NCBI RefSeq assembly: GCF_001435775.1
Contig: NZ_AZFK01000016.1
Location: forward strand, 1-64,000
Direction: 5' to 3'
Length of the DNA stretch: 64,000 bases
Source: Limosilactobacillus ingluviei DSM 15946
GTDB taxonomy: Bacteria; Bacillota; Bacilli; Lactobacillales; Lactobacillaceae
Of this stretch, positions 27,433 through 37,078 are shown in pieces. The translations under genes were made by a program, and so were the position numbers. The notes under the pieces are model-generated. The model saw only the letters and a list, made by a program, of their open reading frames with translations. It did no database searches and had not been told where the DNA came from. How positions within the stretch are numbered: the stretch's first letter is position 1; each line of letters opens with the position of its first letter.

Positions 27433-28266
27433 TTGAAAAAACAAGGAAAAAAGGCCCTGAGCCTGACGGGAATCGGACTGCTGGCTGTTTTGCTGGCGGC
27501 GTGTTCCAACCAACCTGTCACCAGTCATAGTACGGGGATTTGGGACCACTACATTGTCTACAATGGTTCGCAATTCATCCTATGGCTCGCCAAGCACTTT
27601 GGCGGTTACGGCATGGGGATTATTATCTTTACTATTCTAGTGCGGATTTTGATCCTGCCGTTGATGCACTACCAAACGAAATCGATGCTTAAAATGCAAG
27701 AATTGCAGCCCCAATTAAAGGCCCTGCAGCAAAAGTACCCGGGGAAAGACCGGGTCTCCTTGCAAAAGATGCAAACGGAGCAACAAAAGCTCTATAAAGA
27801 AGCTGGGGTGAACCCGTTTGCTTCAATGCTGCCATTATTGGTGCAATTGCCGATTATGTGGGCGTTGTACCAAGCAATTTGGCGCTCGCCGGAATTAAAG
27901 ACGGGGTCCTTTTTGTGGCTCCAACTCGGTCACACGGACCCGTACTTCGTGATGCCACTGCTAGCGGCGTTGTTTACCTTTATTTCTTCCTGGCTGTCGA
28001 TGGCTTCTCTACCAGAAAAGAACAGTATGTCCACGACGATGACCTATGTGATGCCAATCATGATCTTCGTCATGGCGCTGAACTTCTCGGCGGCCATTAC
28101 CCTGTACTGGGTGGTCACGAACGCTTTCCAAGTGGTGCAAACGATGCTTTTGCAAAATCCGTTTAAAATCAAGCGGGAGCGTCAAGCCCGGCAACGGCAA
28201 GAACGGCAACGCAAAAACCGCCTGGCGCACGCCAAAAAGAATGCCTACCGGGGTAAGAAGCGGTAA
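27433..28266 (+). CDS. yidC: Membrane protein insertase YidC (lipoprotein form)
   Basis: It inserts membrane proteins alone or with Sec. The start is TTG at 27433, with AAGGAGG eight bases upstream; an in-frame ATG at 27415 contains that ribosome site and cannot be the start. The resulting 277-residue protein has a lipoprotein signal with lipobox LLAAC (Cys24), then five membrane helices with the 60KD_IMP core (MGIIIFTILVRILILPL, PLLVQLPIMWALYQAI), and a basic tail that contacts the ribosome. The jag gene follows after one base. Confidence 0.95.
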   Translation: MKKQGKKALSLTGIGLLAVLLAACSNQPVTSHSTGIWDHYIVYNGSQFILWLAKHFGGYGMGIIIFTILVRILILPLMHYQTKSMLKMQELQPQLKALQQKYPGKDRVSLQKMQTEQQKLYKEAGVNPFASMLPLLVQLPIMWALYQAIWRSPELKTGSFLWLQLGHTDPYFVMPLLAALFTFISSWLSMASLPEKNSMSTTMTYVMPIMIFVMALNFSAAITLYWVVTNAFQVVQTMLLQNPFKIKRERQARQRQERQRKNRLAHAKKNAYRGKKR

Positions 28267-28267
28267 G

Positions 28268-29044
28268 ATGGCAACGTTTAAAGGGAAGACGCTCGCGGCG
28301 GCCAAACAAGCTGCTGCCCAGGCCTTGGGCTGCTCGGTCGCGGAGTTGACGGTAACGATTAAGCAAATGCCAACCAAGGGCTTTTTTGGCTGGGGGGCCC
28401 GGTTAGCTGTGATTGAAGCCCAGCGGCGGCCTAAGCCAGTCTTGGCCCCAATGCCGGCCCAAGTGGCAGCGCAGCCTACTCAGTCAGCTGTGCCGCAGGC
28501 GAAACAAGCCGCGCCCGCCACACGTCCCGGGGCAACCGCAGCGTTGTCACCAGCGGAGTTGGCCGCGCGGCAAGCAGCCAATTTAGCTAAAATGACGGCT
28601 GCCAGCTTGGCGTTGCAGACTTATTTGGTGGATGTTTGCCACCAGTTAGCGCTTGAAGTGCAACCGCAAGTCCAAACGCAGACCGGGCATGAGTTGAGCA
28701 TTGATTTAGTGACCCCCACCCCGGGGAAGTTAATTGGTTATCATGGGCGGCGGTTGAATGCCCTGGAAGTGTTGGCGACGACCTTTTTGGTCTATCAAGG
28801 GGTCAAGGATCCCCAGGTAACCTTGGACGTGGCCGACTACCGGGCCCGGCGGCAAGTGGCCTTGGCCAAATTGGCGCAGCGCAGCGTCACGGAAGTGATT
28901 GCGACGCAACAAGCGGTCTTTTTGGCCCCAATGCCCGCCCGCGAGCGGAAGTTTTTGCATCAGTATTTGGAAACTGAGCCGCAAGTCAAGACGTATTCGC
29001 ACGGGCGCGAGCCGTACCGCAGCTTAGTGATTGCGCCTAAATAA
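28268..29044 (+). CDS. jag: RNA-binding protein Jag (KhpB/EloR type)
   Basis: A 258-residue protein with the N-terminal Jag domain (ATFKGKTLAAAKQAAAQAL), an Ala/Pro/Gln-rich linker at about 60-110, a KH domain (GKLIGYHGRRLNALEVLA) and an R3H domain (ARERKFLHQYL, YSHGREPYRSLVI). Homologues bind RNA, control elongation and division, and act downstream of PASTA kinases. The ATG lies one base after the yidC stop without its own strong ribosome site, so translation is coupled. The linker is longer than in compact family members. Confidence 0.94.
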   Translation: MATFKGKTLAAAKQAAAQALGCSVAELTVTIKQMPTKGFFGWGARLAVIEAQRRPKPVLAPMPAQVAAQPTQSAVPQAKQAAPATRPGATAALSPAELAARQAANLAKMTAASLALQTYLVDVCHQLALEVQPQVQTQTGHELSIDLVTPTPGKLIGYHGRRLNALEVLATTFLVYQGVKDPQVTLDVADYRARRQVALAKLAQRSVTEVIATQQAVFLAPMPARERKFLHQYLETEPQVKTYSHGREPYRSLVIAPK

Positions 29045-29054
29045 CGCCTTTTGG

Positions 29055-29083
29055 TTGACAAGCCCAGGGGAGCTGACTAAAAT
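29055..29083 (+). promoter_or_regulatory. Promoter of mnmE
   Basis: TTGACA, a 17-base spacer and TAAAAT. It predicts an mnmE leader of about 110 bases. Confidence 0.75.
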
Positions 29084-29124
29084 AACGGTGTTAAAAACGA
29101 ATTATCAAATTACGTTAGAGTAGT

Positions 29125-29181
29125 GAAAGTGCTTTGACCATGTGTGCTGGGGGACCAGCCGATCGTGGACGGGCACTTTTT
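29125..29181 (+). terminator. Terminator-like hairpin in the mnmE leader
   Basis: AAGTGC pairs with GCACTT around an inner CTGG/CCAG hairpin and ends in seven T, between the promoter at 29055 and the mnmE ribosome site. It could be an attenuator or the end of a small RNA. Confidence 0.55.
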
Positions 29182-29205
29182 TTGTAAGCAGGAAGGATGA
29201 CGATT

Positions 29206-30594
29206 GTGGCAAATTCAGAATTTGATACGATTGCGGCCATCTCGACCCCAGTGGGTGAGGGGGGGATTTCAATCATTCGCATCAGCGGCTCGGCTGCGCT
29301 GGCTGTTGCCAACCAGTTGATTAAGGGGCCAGACTTAACCCAAGTAGCCAGCCACACGATTAACTACGGGCACTTAATTGATCCGACCACCGCCGAAGAA
29401 GTTGATGAAGTGATGGTTTCGGTCATGCTGGCGCCGCGGACCTATACCAAAGAAGACGTCGTGGAAATCAACTGTCACGGGGGTTTGTTGGCGACCAACC
29501 GAACCTTGCAGTTGGTTTTAAGTCATGGGGCGCGCTTGGCCGAACCAGGCGAATTTACGAAACGGGCCTTTTTAAACGGGCGCTTGGACCTTTCACAAGC
29601 CGAGGCGGTCATGGACTTGATTCGGGCCAAGACGGATCAATCCATGCAAGTGGCCTTAAATCAGTTGGATGGGGATTTATCGCGCTTGATTAAGCGGCTG
29701 CGTCAGGATATTTTAGACGTCTTAGCGCAAGTCGAAGTCAATATTGACTACCCCGAATACGATGCGGTTGAAGAAATGACCAGCCAGATGCTAAAAGAAA
29801 AAGCCCAGAGCGTCAAGCAACACTTGGTGGCCTTGTTACAGTCAGCCAAGCAAGGAAAGGTGCTGCGTGACGGGTTGGCCACAGCCATCATTGGGCGGCC
29901 CAATGTCGGAAAATCGAGCTTGTTAAATACTTTATTACATGAGGACAAAGCGATTGTGACCAACGTTGCGGGGACCACCCGGGACGTCATTGAAGAGTAT
30001 GTCAACGTCAATGGGGTTCCCCTGCGGCTAATTGACACGGCCGGGATTCGCCAAACGGACGACCAGGTCGAAAAAATTGGGGTCGCGCGCAGCAAACAGG
30101 CGTTAGACGCAGCGGATTTGGTCTTATTGTTATTGGACAGCTCCCGGGAATTGACGGGGGAAGACCGGGCTTTGATTGAAGCCACGGCGGCCAAACCCCG
30201 GATTGTGATCCTCAACAAGACGGATTTGCCGAGTCAAATTGATACCGGCCAAGTTCAAGCGATGATTGGTGATACGCCGTTATTAAAAACTTCCATTACC
30301 GACCACACCGGGGTCGATCAATTGGGAGCCTTAATTGCGCACCTCTTCTTTGAGCAAGGCATTGAAAGTCACCAAGGCGAAGTGATGGTGACTAACGCCC
30401 GCCATATCGGGCTCCTGGCCCAAGCCAACGAAGCCTTGGATGAAGTATTGAGTGGGTTAGCGGCCGGGATGCCGGTTGATTTAGTGCAAATCGACATGAC
30501 CCGCTGCTGGGACTTGCTGGGGGAAATCACCGGGGACAGCTACCAAGATGAATTATTGGATCAACTTTTCAGTCAGTTCTGTTTAGGAAAGTAG
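29206..30594 (+). CDS. mnmE: tRNA modification GTPase MnmE
   Basis: With MnmG it makes cmnm5U at the wobble base of tRNAs. It has the N-terminal tetrahydrofolate-binding domain ([17 protein letters not shown]), a helical domain, an inserted G domain with [18 protein letters not shown] and NKTD, and the C-terminal FCLGK that supplies the catalytic Cys. GTG at 29206 (462 residues) is preferred because GGAAGG directly abuts the in-frame ATG at 29197; the ATG would add three residues. mnmG follows after 7 bases. Confidence 0.95.
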   Translation: MANSEFDTIAAISTPVGEGGISIIRISGSAALAVANQLIKGPDLTQVASHTINYGHLIDPTTAEEVDEVMVSVMLAPRTYTKEDVVEINCHGGLLATNRTLQLVLSHGARLAEPGEFTKRAFLNGRLDLSQAEAVMDLIRAKTDQSMQVALNQLDGDLSRLIKRLRQDILDVLAQVEVNIDYPEYDAVEEMTSQMLKEKAQSVKQHLVALLQSAKQGKVLRDGLATAIIGRPNVGKSSLLNTLLHEDKAIVTNVAGTTRDVIEEYVNVNGVPLRLIDTAGIRQTDDQVEKIGVARSKQALDAADLVLLLLDSSRELTGEDRALIEATAAKPRIVILNKTDLPSQIDTGQVQAMIGDTPLLKTSITDHTGVDQLGALIAHLFFEQGIESHQGEVMVTNARHIGLLAQANEALDEVLSGLAAGMPVDLVQIDMTRCWDLLGEITGDSYQDELLDQLFSQFCLGK

Positions 30595-30601
30595 GAAAAC
30601 G

Positions 30602-32500
30602 ATGGAAGTATCAAGTGCAAAACAATACGAAGCTGGATCATATGATGTGATCGTGGTTGGGGCCGGGCACGCCGGCAGTGAAGCGGCCCTAGCCGCGGCC
30701 CGGATGGGCAATCGGACCCTCTTGGTTACCATTAGCCTGGAAATGGTGGCCTTTATGCCATGTAACCCTTCCTTAGGGGGGCCAGCAAAAGGGATCGTAG
30801 TACGCGAAATTGATGCCTTAGGGGGCCAAATGGGGAAAAACATTGACCAGACCTATGTGCAAATGCGGATGCTCAACACCGGGAAGGGGCCGGCGGTTCG
30901 CGCCTTGCGGGCCCAAGCAGATAAGCATGCTTACCACCGGCAGATGAAGCTGACGATTGAACAAGAACCGAATTTAACCCTCCGCCAAGCCACCGTGGAC
31001 GATTTGATTGTTGAAGACGGGGTTTGCTGCGGGGTAATTACCAACACCGGGGCCCGCTACCGGGCGAAGGCGGTCGTGTTAACGGTCGGCACCGCCGCCC
31101 GGGGGAAGATTATTATCGGGGAATTGCAATATGAATCCGGACCGAATAATTCGAAAGCTGCCGTGAAGCTGTCAGAGGCCTTGGAACGGCTGGGCTTTGA
31201 ATTAGAACGCTTTAAGACCGGGACGCCGCCGCGGGTCAACGGGAACACGATTGATTATGCGGCAACAGAAGAGCAACCCGGCGATGAAACGCCGCACCAC
31301 TTTAGCTTTGATACCCCGGACAGTGCCTACCTGCCAGTTAAAGACCAATTGTCCTGCTGGTTGACCTATACCAATCCCGCGGTTCACGACCTGATTCGGG
31401 CCAACTTAGACCGGGCCCCGATGTTTTCCGGCTTAATCGAAGGGGTTGGGCCCCGTTATTGTCCATCGATTGAAGACAAGGTCGTCCGCTTTGCGGATAA
31501 GGATCGTCACCAATTATTCTTAGAACCCGAGGGTCGCGATACGGATGAATACTATGTGGATGGATTATCAACTTCCTTCCCGGAAGAAATTCAACAACAA
31601 TTGCTCCACCAGATTAAGGGCCTGGAGCACGTTGAAATGATGCGGCCTGGTTACGCGATTGAATATGACGTTGTGGCCCCGCACCAGTTGCACCCTACCT
31701 TGGAAACCAAGTTGATCAAAAACCTCTATACGGCGGGCCAAACCAACGGGACGTCTGGTTACGAAGAAGCAGCCGGCCAAGGCCTGATTGCGGGGATTAA
31801 CGCGGGCCGGCGGGCCTTGGGCTTAGCCCCGTTTGTCTTGAAGCGTTCGGATGCCTACATTGGGGTCATGATTGACGATTTGGTCACGAAGGGGACCAAG
31901 GAGCCATACCGGTTGTTAACCAGTCGGGCCGAATACCGCTTGATCTTGCGGCATGACAACGCGGATTTGCGGCTGATGGCGATGGGGCACGCCTTGGGCC
32001 TGGTTTCAGATGAACGGTTAGCGGCGATGGAAGCCAAGAAAGCGACGGTCGCGGCGGAAATTAAGCGGCTGGCAACCGTGCGGCTCAAGCCAGGTTCAGC
32101 GGCCGATGAGTTTATCCAAGCCCATGGGGACCACGCGTTGAAGGATTCCCTGACGGCGGCGGCCCTTTTGAAGCGGCCGTACGTTTCATACGACCAGCTC
32201 TTGGAATTTATCCCGGCCCCAGCGACGCCGTTGGATCGCCAAGCTAAGGAACAAGTGGAAATTCAACTGAAGTACGAAGGCTACATTAAAAAAGAAGAGG
32301 TTAAGGTCAACCGGCTGAAGCGCATGGAAGCCAAGAAGATTCCGGCCAACATTGATTACGATCAAATTGACGGTTTGGCAACGGAAGGGCGGCAAAAATT
32401 GGCGAAGATTCGGCCTGAAACCTTGGCCCAAGCCTCCCGGATTTCGGGGGTCAACCCGGCGGATCTGGCCATTTTAAGTGTTTACATCCAACACCACTAG
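30602..32500 (+). CDS. mnmG: tRNA uridine-5-carboxymethylaminomethyl synthase MnmG (GidA)
   Basis: A FAD-dependent partner of MnmE, 632 residues. The FAD site [19 protein letters not shown] is near residues 18-36. Further signatures are [11 protein letters not shown] and YAAGQTNGT-like [17 protein letters not shown]. The C-terminal MnmE-binding helices end in [12 protein letters not shown]. Usually rsmG and the noc/par genes follow mnmG in Firmicutes; here asnB follows instead. Confidence 0.98.
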   Translation: MEVSSAKQYEAGSYDVIVVGAGHAGSEAALAAARMGNRTLLVTISLEMVAFMPCNPSLGGPAKGIVVREIDALGGQMGKNIDQTYVQMRMLNTGKGPAVRALRAQADKHAYHRQMKLTIEQEPNLTLRQATVDDLIVEDGVCCGVITNTGARYRAKAVVLTVGTAARGKIIIGELQYESGPNNSKAAVKLSEALERLGFELERFKTGTPPRVNGNTIDYAATEEQPGDETPHHFSFDTPDSAYLPVKDQLSCWLTYTNPAVHDLIRANLDRAPMFSGLIEGVGPRYCPSIEDKVVRFADKDRHQLFLEPEGRDTDEYYVDGLSTSFPEEIQQQLLHQIKGLEHVEMMRPGYAIEYDVVAPHQLHPTLETKLIKNLYTAGQTNGTSGYEEAAGQGLIAGINAGRRALGLAPFVLKRSDAYIGVMIDDLVTKGTKEPYRLLTSRAEYRLILRHDNADLRLMAMGHALGLVSDERLAAMEAKKATVAAEIKRLATVRLKPGSAADEFIQAHGDHALKDSLTAAALLKRPYVSYDQLLEFIPAPATPLDRQAKEQVEIQLKYEGYIKKEEVKVNRLKRMEAKKIPANIDYDQIDGLATEGRQKLAKIRPETLAQASRISGVNPADLAILSVYIQHH

Positions 32501-32638
32501 AGATAAATTAGCGGCCGGGAAGAACGGGCCGTGGTATGATGATTAAATGAACTGAAACGATTGAATCTCGTGGGGAAACCCGTTATGATTGCCTTTTAGG
32601 GTCAAAACCATAATTAGAGTGAATGGGAGTTGAAATAA

Positions 32639-34552
32639 ATGTGTGGAATCGTTACCTTTGTGGACAATGAAGCGCCACAAGTCAAGGATAGCTTGATCCA
32701 AACGATGATGAACCGAATTATCCACCGGGGACCCGATGATGCCGGCCACTTTGTCGACCAAGGGGTGGCAATGGGTTTTCGGCGGTTGAGCTTTATTGAT
32801 GTAAAGAGCGGGGCTCAACCAATCTTTAATGAAGATGACTCCAAAGCGATTACCTTTAACGGTGAAATTTATAACTTTAAGCCGCTTCGGGAAGAACTGA
32901 TTGAATTAGGGCACCATTTTACGACCCATGCAGATACGGAAGTTATTTTGCATGGTTACGAAGAATGGGGCGCTGAGGTTACCAAGCGGTTGCGGGGGAT
33001 GTTTGCCTTCTTAATTTGGGACCGGGAAAAGCAAGAATTGTTTGGGGCCCGGGACCACTTTGGGATTAAGCCCTTGTATTACGGGAAGATGAATGGGACC
33101 TTCTTTGCGGGGTCAGAAATCAAATCATTCTTAGACCACCCGAACTTCAATAAAGAGTTAAATAAGGCTGCGTTAAAGCCGTTTATGACCTTCCAGTATC
33201 CGGCCCTTGATGAAACCTTCTTTAAGGGGATCTTTAAGTTGCCAGAGGGGCATTATTTCTACTACCGGAATGGTGAATTTTCAATGGCCCAGTACTGGGA
33301 CGCGGAATTTGCGGCGGAAGATGAAAGCTTTGAAGAAGCCGTTGACAAGATTGAAGCGGCCGTGAGCGAATCCGTTAAGGCCCACTCCTTTGCCGATGAA
33401 GGCATCAAAGTGGGGTCCTTTTTATCCGCCGGGGTTGACTCCAGTTACGTTACGGCCATGATGCGCCCCGATGAGACCTTCTCGATCGGCTTTGATCAGG
33501 GGTATGATGAAACCAAGCAGGCCCGGGAGTTGGCTCAGAAGCTGAACTTAAAGAATACGGATGCAACTTTGACCAATGACGAGGCCTTTCATACCTTCCC
33601 GTTGATCCAATACTACTTGGATGAACCGGATTCCAACCCGTCGGTCGTACCGCTGTACTTCTTGACCAAACTGGCTAAGGATCACGGCTACAAGGCAATG
33701 CTTTCTGGGGAAGGGGCCGATGAACTTTTCGCGGGTTACACGGCTTATGGCTACAATACCAATTCCAAGGCCATTAAGTGGTTGACCAACCGGTTGGCGA
33801 AGTTACCAAAGGCTAAGCGGGAACGGGTGGCCAACTGGCTGAAACACCACAAGAATTTCCATGGGCGGCTGCACATGTACAATAACTTGGCAGCGGCGCG
33901 GGATTCCTTCATTGGCCAAGCCCGTGTCTTTACGCCAGAAGAAGCCGAAGCGATTTTGCAACCAGCTTACCAACAAGCCCCAAGCGTGCAAGAAATTGTT
34001 GACCGGACGTATGACCGGATCGATGATCAAGACGTGCCAGAACTATCCAAGAAGCAATACCTGGACATTCACCAGTGGATGCCTGGTGATATCTTGCTGA
34101 AGGCGGACAAGATGAGTATGGCTAATTCCTTGGAACTGCGGGTGCCATTACTGGATAAGGAAATGATGAAGGTGGCAGGGCACACGCCAGCGAAATACTT
34201 GCTAACGGATCAAGGGACGAAGTGGGCCTTCCGGATGGCGGCCAACCGGCACTTACCAGAAGAATGGGCCACCCGCGAAAAGCTGGGCTTCCCGGTTCCG
34301 GTGCGGGAATGGCTGCGGCAAAAAGATTTCTATGAAGAAGTGCTCGAAATTTTTAAGCAGGATTTCGTGGGAGAATTTTTTGATCAAGCCAAGTTGTTGG
34401 CGATGGCGCAAGCCAACTTTGAAGGCAAAACGGATGACCGGCGGAAACTGTGGACGATCTATACCTTCTTGGTTTGGTACAAGCTTTACTTCATTGACAA
34501 CTTTAATCCGCATGAGGAAGTTGAATTAGTCAAGGAAGGCGCTAAGGCCTAA
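32639..34552 (+). CDS. asnB: Asparagine synthase (glutamine-hydrolysing)
   Basis: It converts aspartate, glutamine and ATP to asparagine. In 637 residues the N-terminal Ntn glutaminase starts with catalytic Cys2 (MCGIVTF) and contains RRLSFID and GEIYNF. The C-terminal synthetase has the pyrophosphate loop SAGVDSS near residue 265 and SGEGADELFAGY. GGGAG lies before the ATG. The leader 32501-32638 has an extended -10 element TGGTATGAT near 32531 and nothing else clear. It stands alone between mnmG and murE. Confidence 0.96.
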   Translation: MCGIVTFVDNEAPQVKDSLIQTMMNRIIHRGPDDAGHFVDQGVAMGFRRLSFIDVKSGAQPIFNEDDSKAITFNGEIYNFKPLREELIELGHHFTTHADTEVILHGYEEWGAEVTKRLRGMFAFLIWDREKQELFGARDHFGIKPLYYGKMNGTFFAGSEIKSFLDHPNFNKELNKAALKPFMTFQYPALDETFFKGIFKLPEGHYFYYRNGEFSMAQYWDAEFAAEDESFEEAVDKIEAAVSESVKAHSFADEGIKVGSFLSAGVDSSYVTAMMRPDETFSIGFDQGYDETKQARELAQKLNLKNTDATLTNDEAFHTFPLIQYYLDEPDSNPSVVPLYFLTKLAKDHGYKAMLSGEGADELFAGYTAYGYNTNSKAIKWLTNRLAKLPKAKRERVANWLKHHKNFHGRLHMYNNLAAARDSFIGQARVFTPEEAEAILQPAYQQAPSVQEIVDRTYDRIDDQDVPELSKKQYLDIHQWMPGDILLKADKMSMANSLELRVPLLDKEMMKVAGHTPAKYLLTDQGTKWAFRMAANRHLPEEWATREKLGFPVPVREWLRQKDFYEEVLEIFKQDFVGEFFDQAKLLAMAQANFEGKTDDRRKLWTIYTFLVWYKLYFIDNFNPHEEVELVKEGAKA

Positions 34553-34640
34553 TCTTTCGGCGAAGAAAGCGACAGCCCGGAAGAAGGAAAGCGTCGGCAA
34601 GGCGACTTTCCCTTTCGCTGTGTCACACTTGGAAATCGAA

Positions 34641-34683
34641 CAAGAGGCCGCGGAAAAACAGCGTTTTTCCCGGCCTTATTTTG
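34641..34683 (+). terminator. Terminator after asnB
   Basis: AGGCCG...GGAAAAAC pairs with GTTTTTCC...CGGCCT and is followed by TATTTTG. A second imperfect hairpin with GGAAAG/CTTTCC arms lies just before it (34566-34628). Confidence 0.65.
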
Positions 34684-34713
34684 TAGCGCTTAAACTAAAT
34701 TTGGAGGATCATG

Positions 34714-36255
34714 ATGATGCGTTTAACCCTAACTCAAGCCGTAACCTTGCTCAAGGAGCACGATTTACTGGTTAAAGTTGTCAACCCGCAGGTAACCGAA
34801 TTTACAGCGGTGACTTATGACTCCCGCCACATTCCGGCGGGACAGCCACTCTTTTTTTGCAAAGGGGTTGGCTTTAAGGCGGACTACTTGGCAATGGCAA
34901 TCGATCACGGGGCGGTAGGGTACGTGGCGACCCAAGCTTATGAGCAGCCCGTCACGGGGATTGTGGTCAAGGATGATCAAAAAGCGATGGCCCTGCTAGC
35001 GGCAGCCTTTTATGATTATCCGCAAAACGATCTGTTCATCGTGGGGATTACGGGTACGAAGGGGAAAACGACCACTGCTTACTTTACGCATAATGCCCTG
35101 ACGGCCAGTGCCGGCCCCCAAACGGCCCTGTTGTCGACGTTGAACACGATCTTAGGGCCGCAACCCGATCAGACCTTCAAATCCCACTTAACGACCCCAG
35201 AATCGCTGGATCTCTTTGCTTACATGCGCCAAGCCGTTGATAACAAGATGACCCATTTGGTGATGGAAGTGTCGTCGCAAGCCTACCTCAAGCACCGGGT
35301 CTATGGCTTGACGTTTGACGTGGGCATTTTCTTAAATATCAGTCCGGACCACATTGGGCGCAATGAGCACCCAACCTTTGCCAACTACTTATTCTGTAAA
35401 GAACAACTGCTGGTCAACGCCAGGACCTGTTTGATCAATGCGGATATGCCGTACTTTGCTGCGGTCCAGCAAGCGGCCCAAACGACGACGGCGCCTGAGC
35501 GCATTTTTACCTTTGGGCAAACGGCGCCGGAAGTTGATTTCCGCTACCAATCAGTGCTGAGTGATTTAGCGGAATCTAAGTTTCAACTGCGCGCGGAAAG
35601 TCCGAAAGCGCAGGCCCTGCAAGTGGCCGGTGAGTACATTGCCAGTGTGCCCGGGGACTACAACGAAGGCAATGCGACCGCGGCCGTGATTACGGCTGGC
35701 TTGGCCGGGGCTAAAGCGGCGGCCATTCAAACGGCCCTGCAAAAGACGCACATTCCGGGCCGGATGGAGGTCTTGCCGACCAAGGGCCACGGGACCGTCT
35801 ACGTTGATTATGCGCATGATTATGCCAGCGTGAAGCGGTTAGTGGCCTTCTTACGTTCGCAAACGCCAGCCGGGGGGAAGGTAATTGTTGTCTTGGGGGC
35901 CCCCGGTGATAAGGGCATTTCCCGGCGGCCGGGCTTTGGGAAGGCCTTATCCGAAGAACGAGCCGACGAAGTGATTTTGACGACGGATGACCCAGGTTTT
36001 GAAGATCCCAAAGCAATTGCTGACGAAATCGCCGCTCACATTGATCCGCAAAAGGTGGGACATGTCCAATACATTGCGGACCGGGCCCAGGCCATTGCAA
36101 CGGCGATTACGATGAGTCACAACGATATGGTCGTCATTGCCGGCAAAGGGGCCGATGCCTACCAGAAGGTCAAGGGGCAAGACTTACCGTACCCGAATGA
36201 TTTGGTCGTTGCCAAGCAAGTCATTGAAAAGTTAGGGGCCCAACCGGAAAAATAG
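34714..36255 (+). CDS. murE: UDP-MurNAc-tripeptide ligase MurE (probably L-Lys or L-Orn adding)
   Basis: It adds the third amino acid to the peptidoglycan precursor in the cytoplasm. Mur ligase domains: N-terminal UDP-binding (TYDSRHIPAGQPLFF), central ATPase with GITGTKGKTTT, and C-terminal ligand domain. In the amino-acid-binding motif it has TDDPGFEDP instead of the DNPR of diaminopimelate enzymes, so it should add lysine or ornithine. L. fermentum peptidoglycan is known to contain ornithine, which would fit. Three ATG codons in a row follow GGAGG (34711, 34714, 34717), and the middle one is used here. Lactobacilli commonly keep murE outside the division cluster. Confidence 0.92.
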   Translation: MMRLTLTQAVTLLKEHDLLVKVVNPQVTEFTAVTYDSRHIPAGQPLFFCKGVGFKADYLAMAIDHGAVGYVATQAYEQPVTGIVVKDDQKAMALLAAAFYDYPQNDLFIVGITGTKGKTTTAYFTHNALTASAGPQTALLSTLNTILGPQPDQTFKSHLTTPESLDLFAYMRQAVDNKMTHLVMEVSSQAYLKHRVYGLTFDVGIFLNISPDHIGRNEHPTFANYLFCKEQLLVNARTCLINADMPYFAAVQQAAQTTTAPERIFTFGQTAPEVDFRYQSVLSDLAESKFQLRAESPKAQALQVAGEYIASVPGDYNEGNATAAVITAGLAGAKAAAIQTALQKTHIPGRMEVLPTKGHGTVYVDYAHDYASVKRLVAFLRSQTPAGGKVIVVLGAPGDKGISRRPGFGKALSEERADEVILTTDDPGFEDPKAIADEIAAHIDPQKVGHVQYIADRAQAIATAITMSHNDMVVIAGKGADAYQKVKGQDLPYPNDLVVAKQVIEKLGAQPEK

Positions 36256-36320
36256 TGGTCAAGGGCGCTTAGGCGGACTATGATGATAATAAATGTTGCA
36301 AAGCGCAAGGAGCGAAAATT

Positions 36321-36923
36321 ATGAAAACCATGAAACAAATCATGAGTTGGGTTGTGCCGATTGTGATTGGGTTATTGATTGCGGTCTTGATTCGGACCTT
36401 TATCATGCAACCAGTCCGGGTGGATGGCCCCTCAATGTTACCGAACTTACAAAACAACGAGCGGGTTTTGACCTGGAAGTTGGCCAAGATTCACCGCGGC
36501 AGCGTGGTCGTCTTTAATGCCGATGGGGTTGATCCGCAGGTCTCCCAGCGGACCTATTACGTTAAGCGGGTCATTGCTGTCCCCGGGGATACGGTAGCTG
36601 CTAAGGAGGGCAAGCTTTACGTTAATGGCAAGGAAGTGCGCCAGCAATACATCAATCGGTACCAACGGACCCAAGGGACGGGGAATTGGACCCTCAAGTC
36701 GATCTCGGTCCAAAACAGTTGGCTCAAAAACAGCGGCGCGACCAAGGTGCCTAAGGGGGAATACTTTGTTTTAGGTGACCACCGGAGTGTTTCCAACGAC
36801 AGCCGTTACTACGGCTTTGTTCCGAAAGAAAAGGTCTTAGGGGTCGTGCAAGTTGGCTTCTGGTCCGGCAACCAAAGCAAGAAGAATAACGTTAACCACG
36901 AATGGCAACACTATTTTGAATAG
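36321..36923 (+). CDS. lepB: Signal peptidase I
   Basis: It cleaves signal peptides at the outer membrane face. The protein has 200 residues with one N-terminal helix (about 8-28). The catalytic Ser38 lies in GPSMLPN and Lys82 in YYVKRVIAVPGD. The family box GDHRSVSNDSRYYG completes the site. AAGGAG lies 8 bases before the ATG. A bidirectional hairpin repeat separates it from convergent thrS. Confidence 0.96.
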   Translation: MKTMKQIMSWVVPIVIGLLIAVLIRTFIMQPVRVDGPSMLPNLQNNERVLTWKLAKIHRGSVVVFNADGVDPQVSQRTYYVKRVIAVPGDTVAAKEGKLYVNGKEVRQQYINRYQRTQGTGNWTLKSISVQNSWLKNSGATKVPKGEYFVLGDHRSVSNDSRYYGFVPKEKVLGVVQVGFWSGNQSKKNNVNHEWQHYFE

Positions 36924-36937
36924 GGCCAAGTGAAGTT

Positions 36938-37013
36938 GGGAAAAAAGGCTTAAAAATTCAAAAGCGCTAGAAACCACGTTACTGAAAACGTTGATTTCTA
37001 GCGCTTTTTGTTG
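36938..37013. repeat. Hairpin repeat, copy 2 (bidirectional terminator-like)
   Basis: The arms AAAAGCGCTAGAAACCACGT and the complementary AACGTTGATTTCTAGCGC form a stem of about 20 pairs with a small bulge, followed by TTTTT. Flanks (GGGAAAAAAGGCTTAAAA) and stem align with 10219-10294, while the outer stem bases differ but still pair. It lies between convergent lepB and thrS. Confidence 0.65.
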
Positions 37014-37078
37014 TTGCTTGCTAAGTTTTAGCCGAAAAGATAGTTTCTTCTCAGCCTCACTCACCGTTACCCACCGAA

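Noticed and set aside
29139-29186. Possible 15-residue leader peptide inside the mnmE leader
   Set aside because: There is no ribosome site, and the codons show no run of one amino acid that would suggest attenuation by translation.
34679-34692. cre-like sequence upstream of murE
   Set aside because: It has too many mismatches to the consensus for a call.
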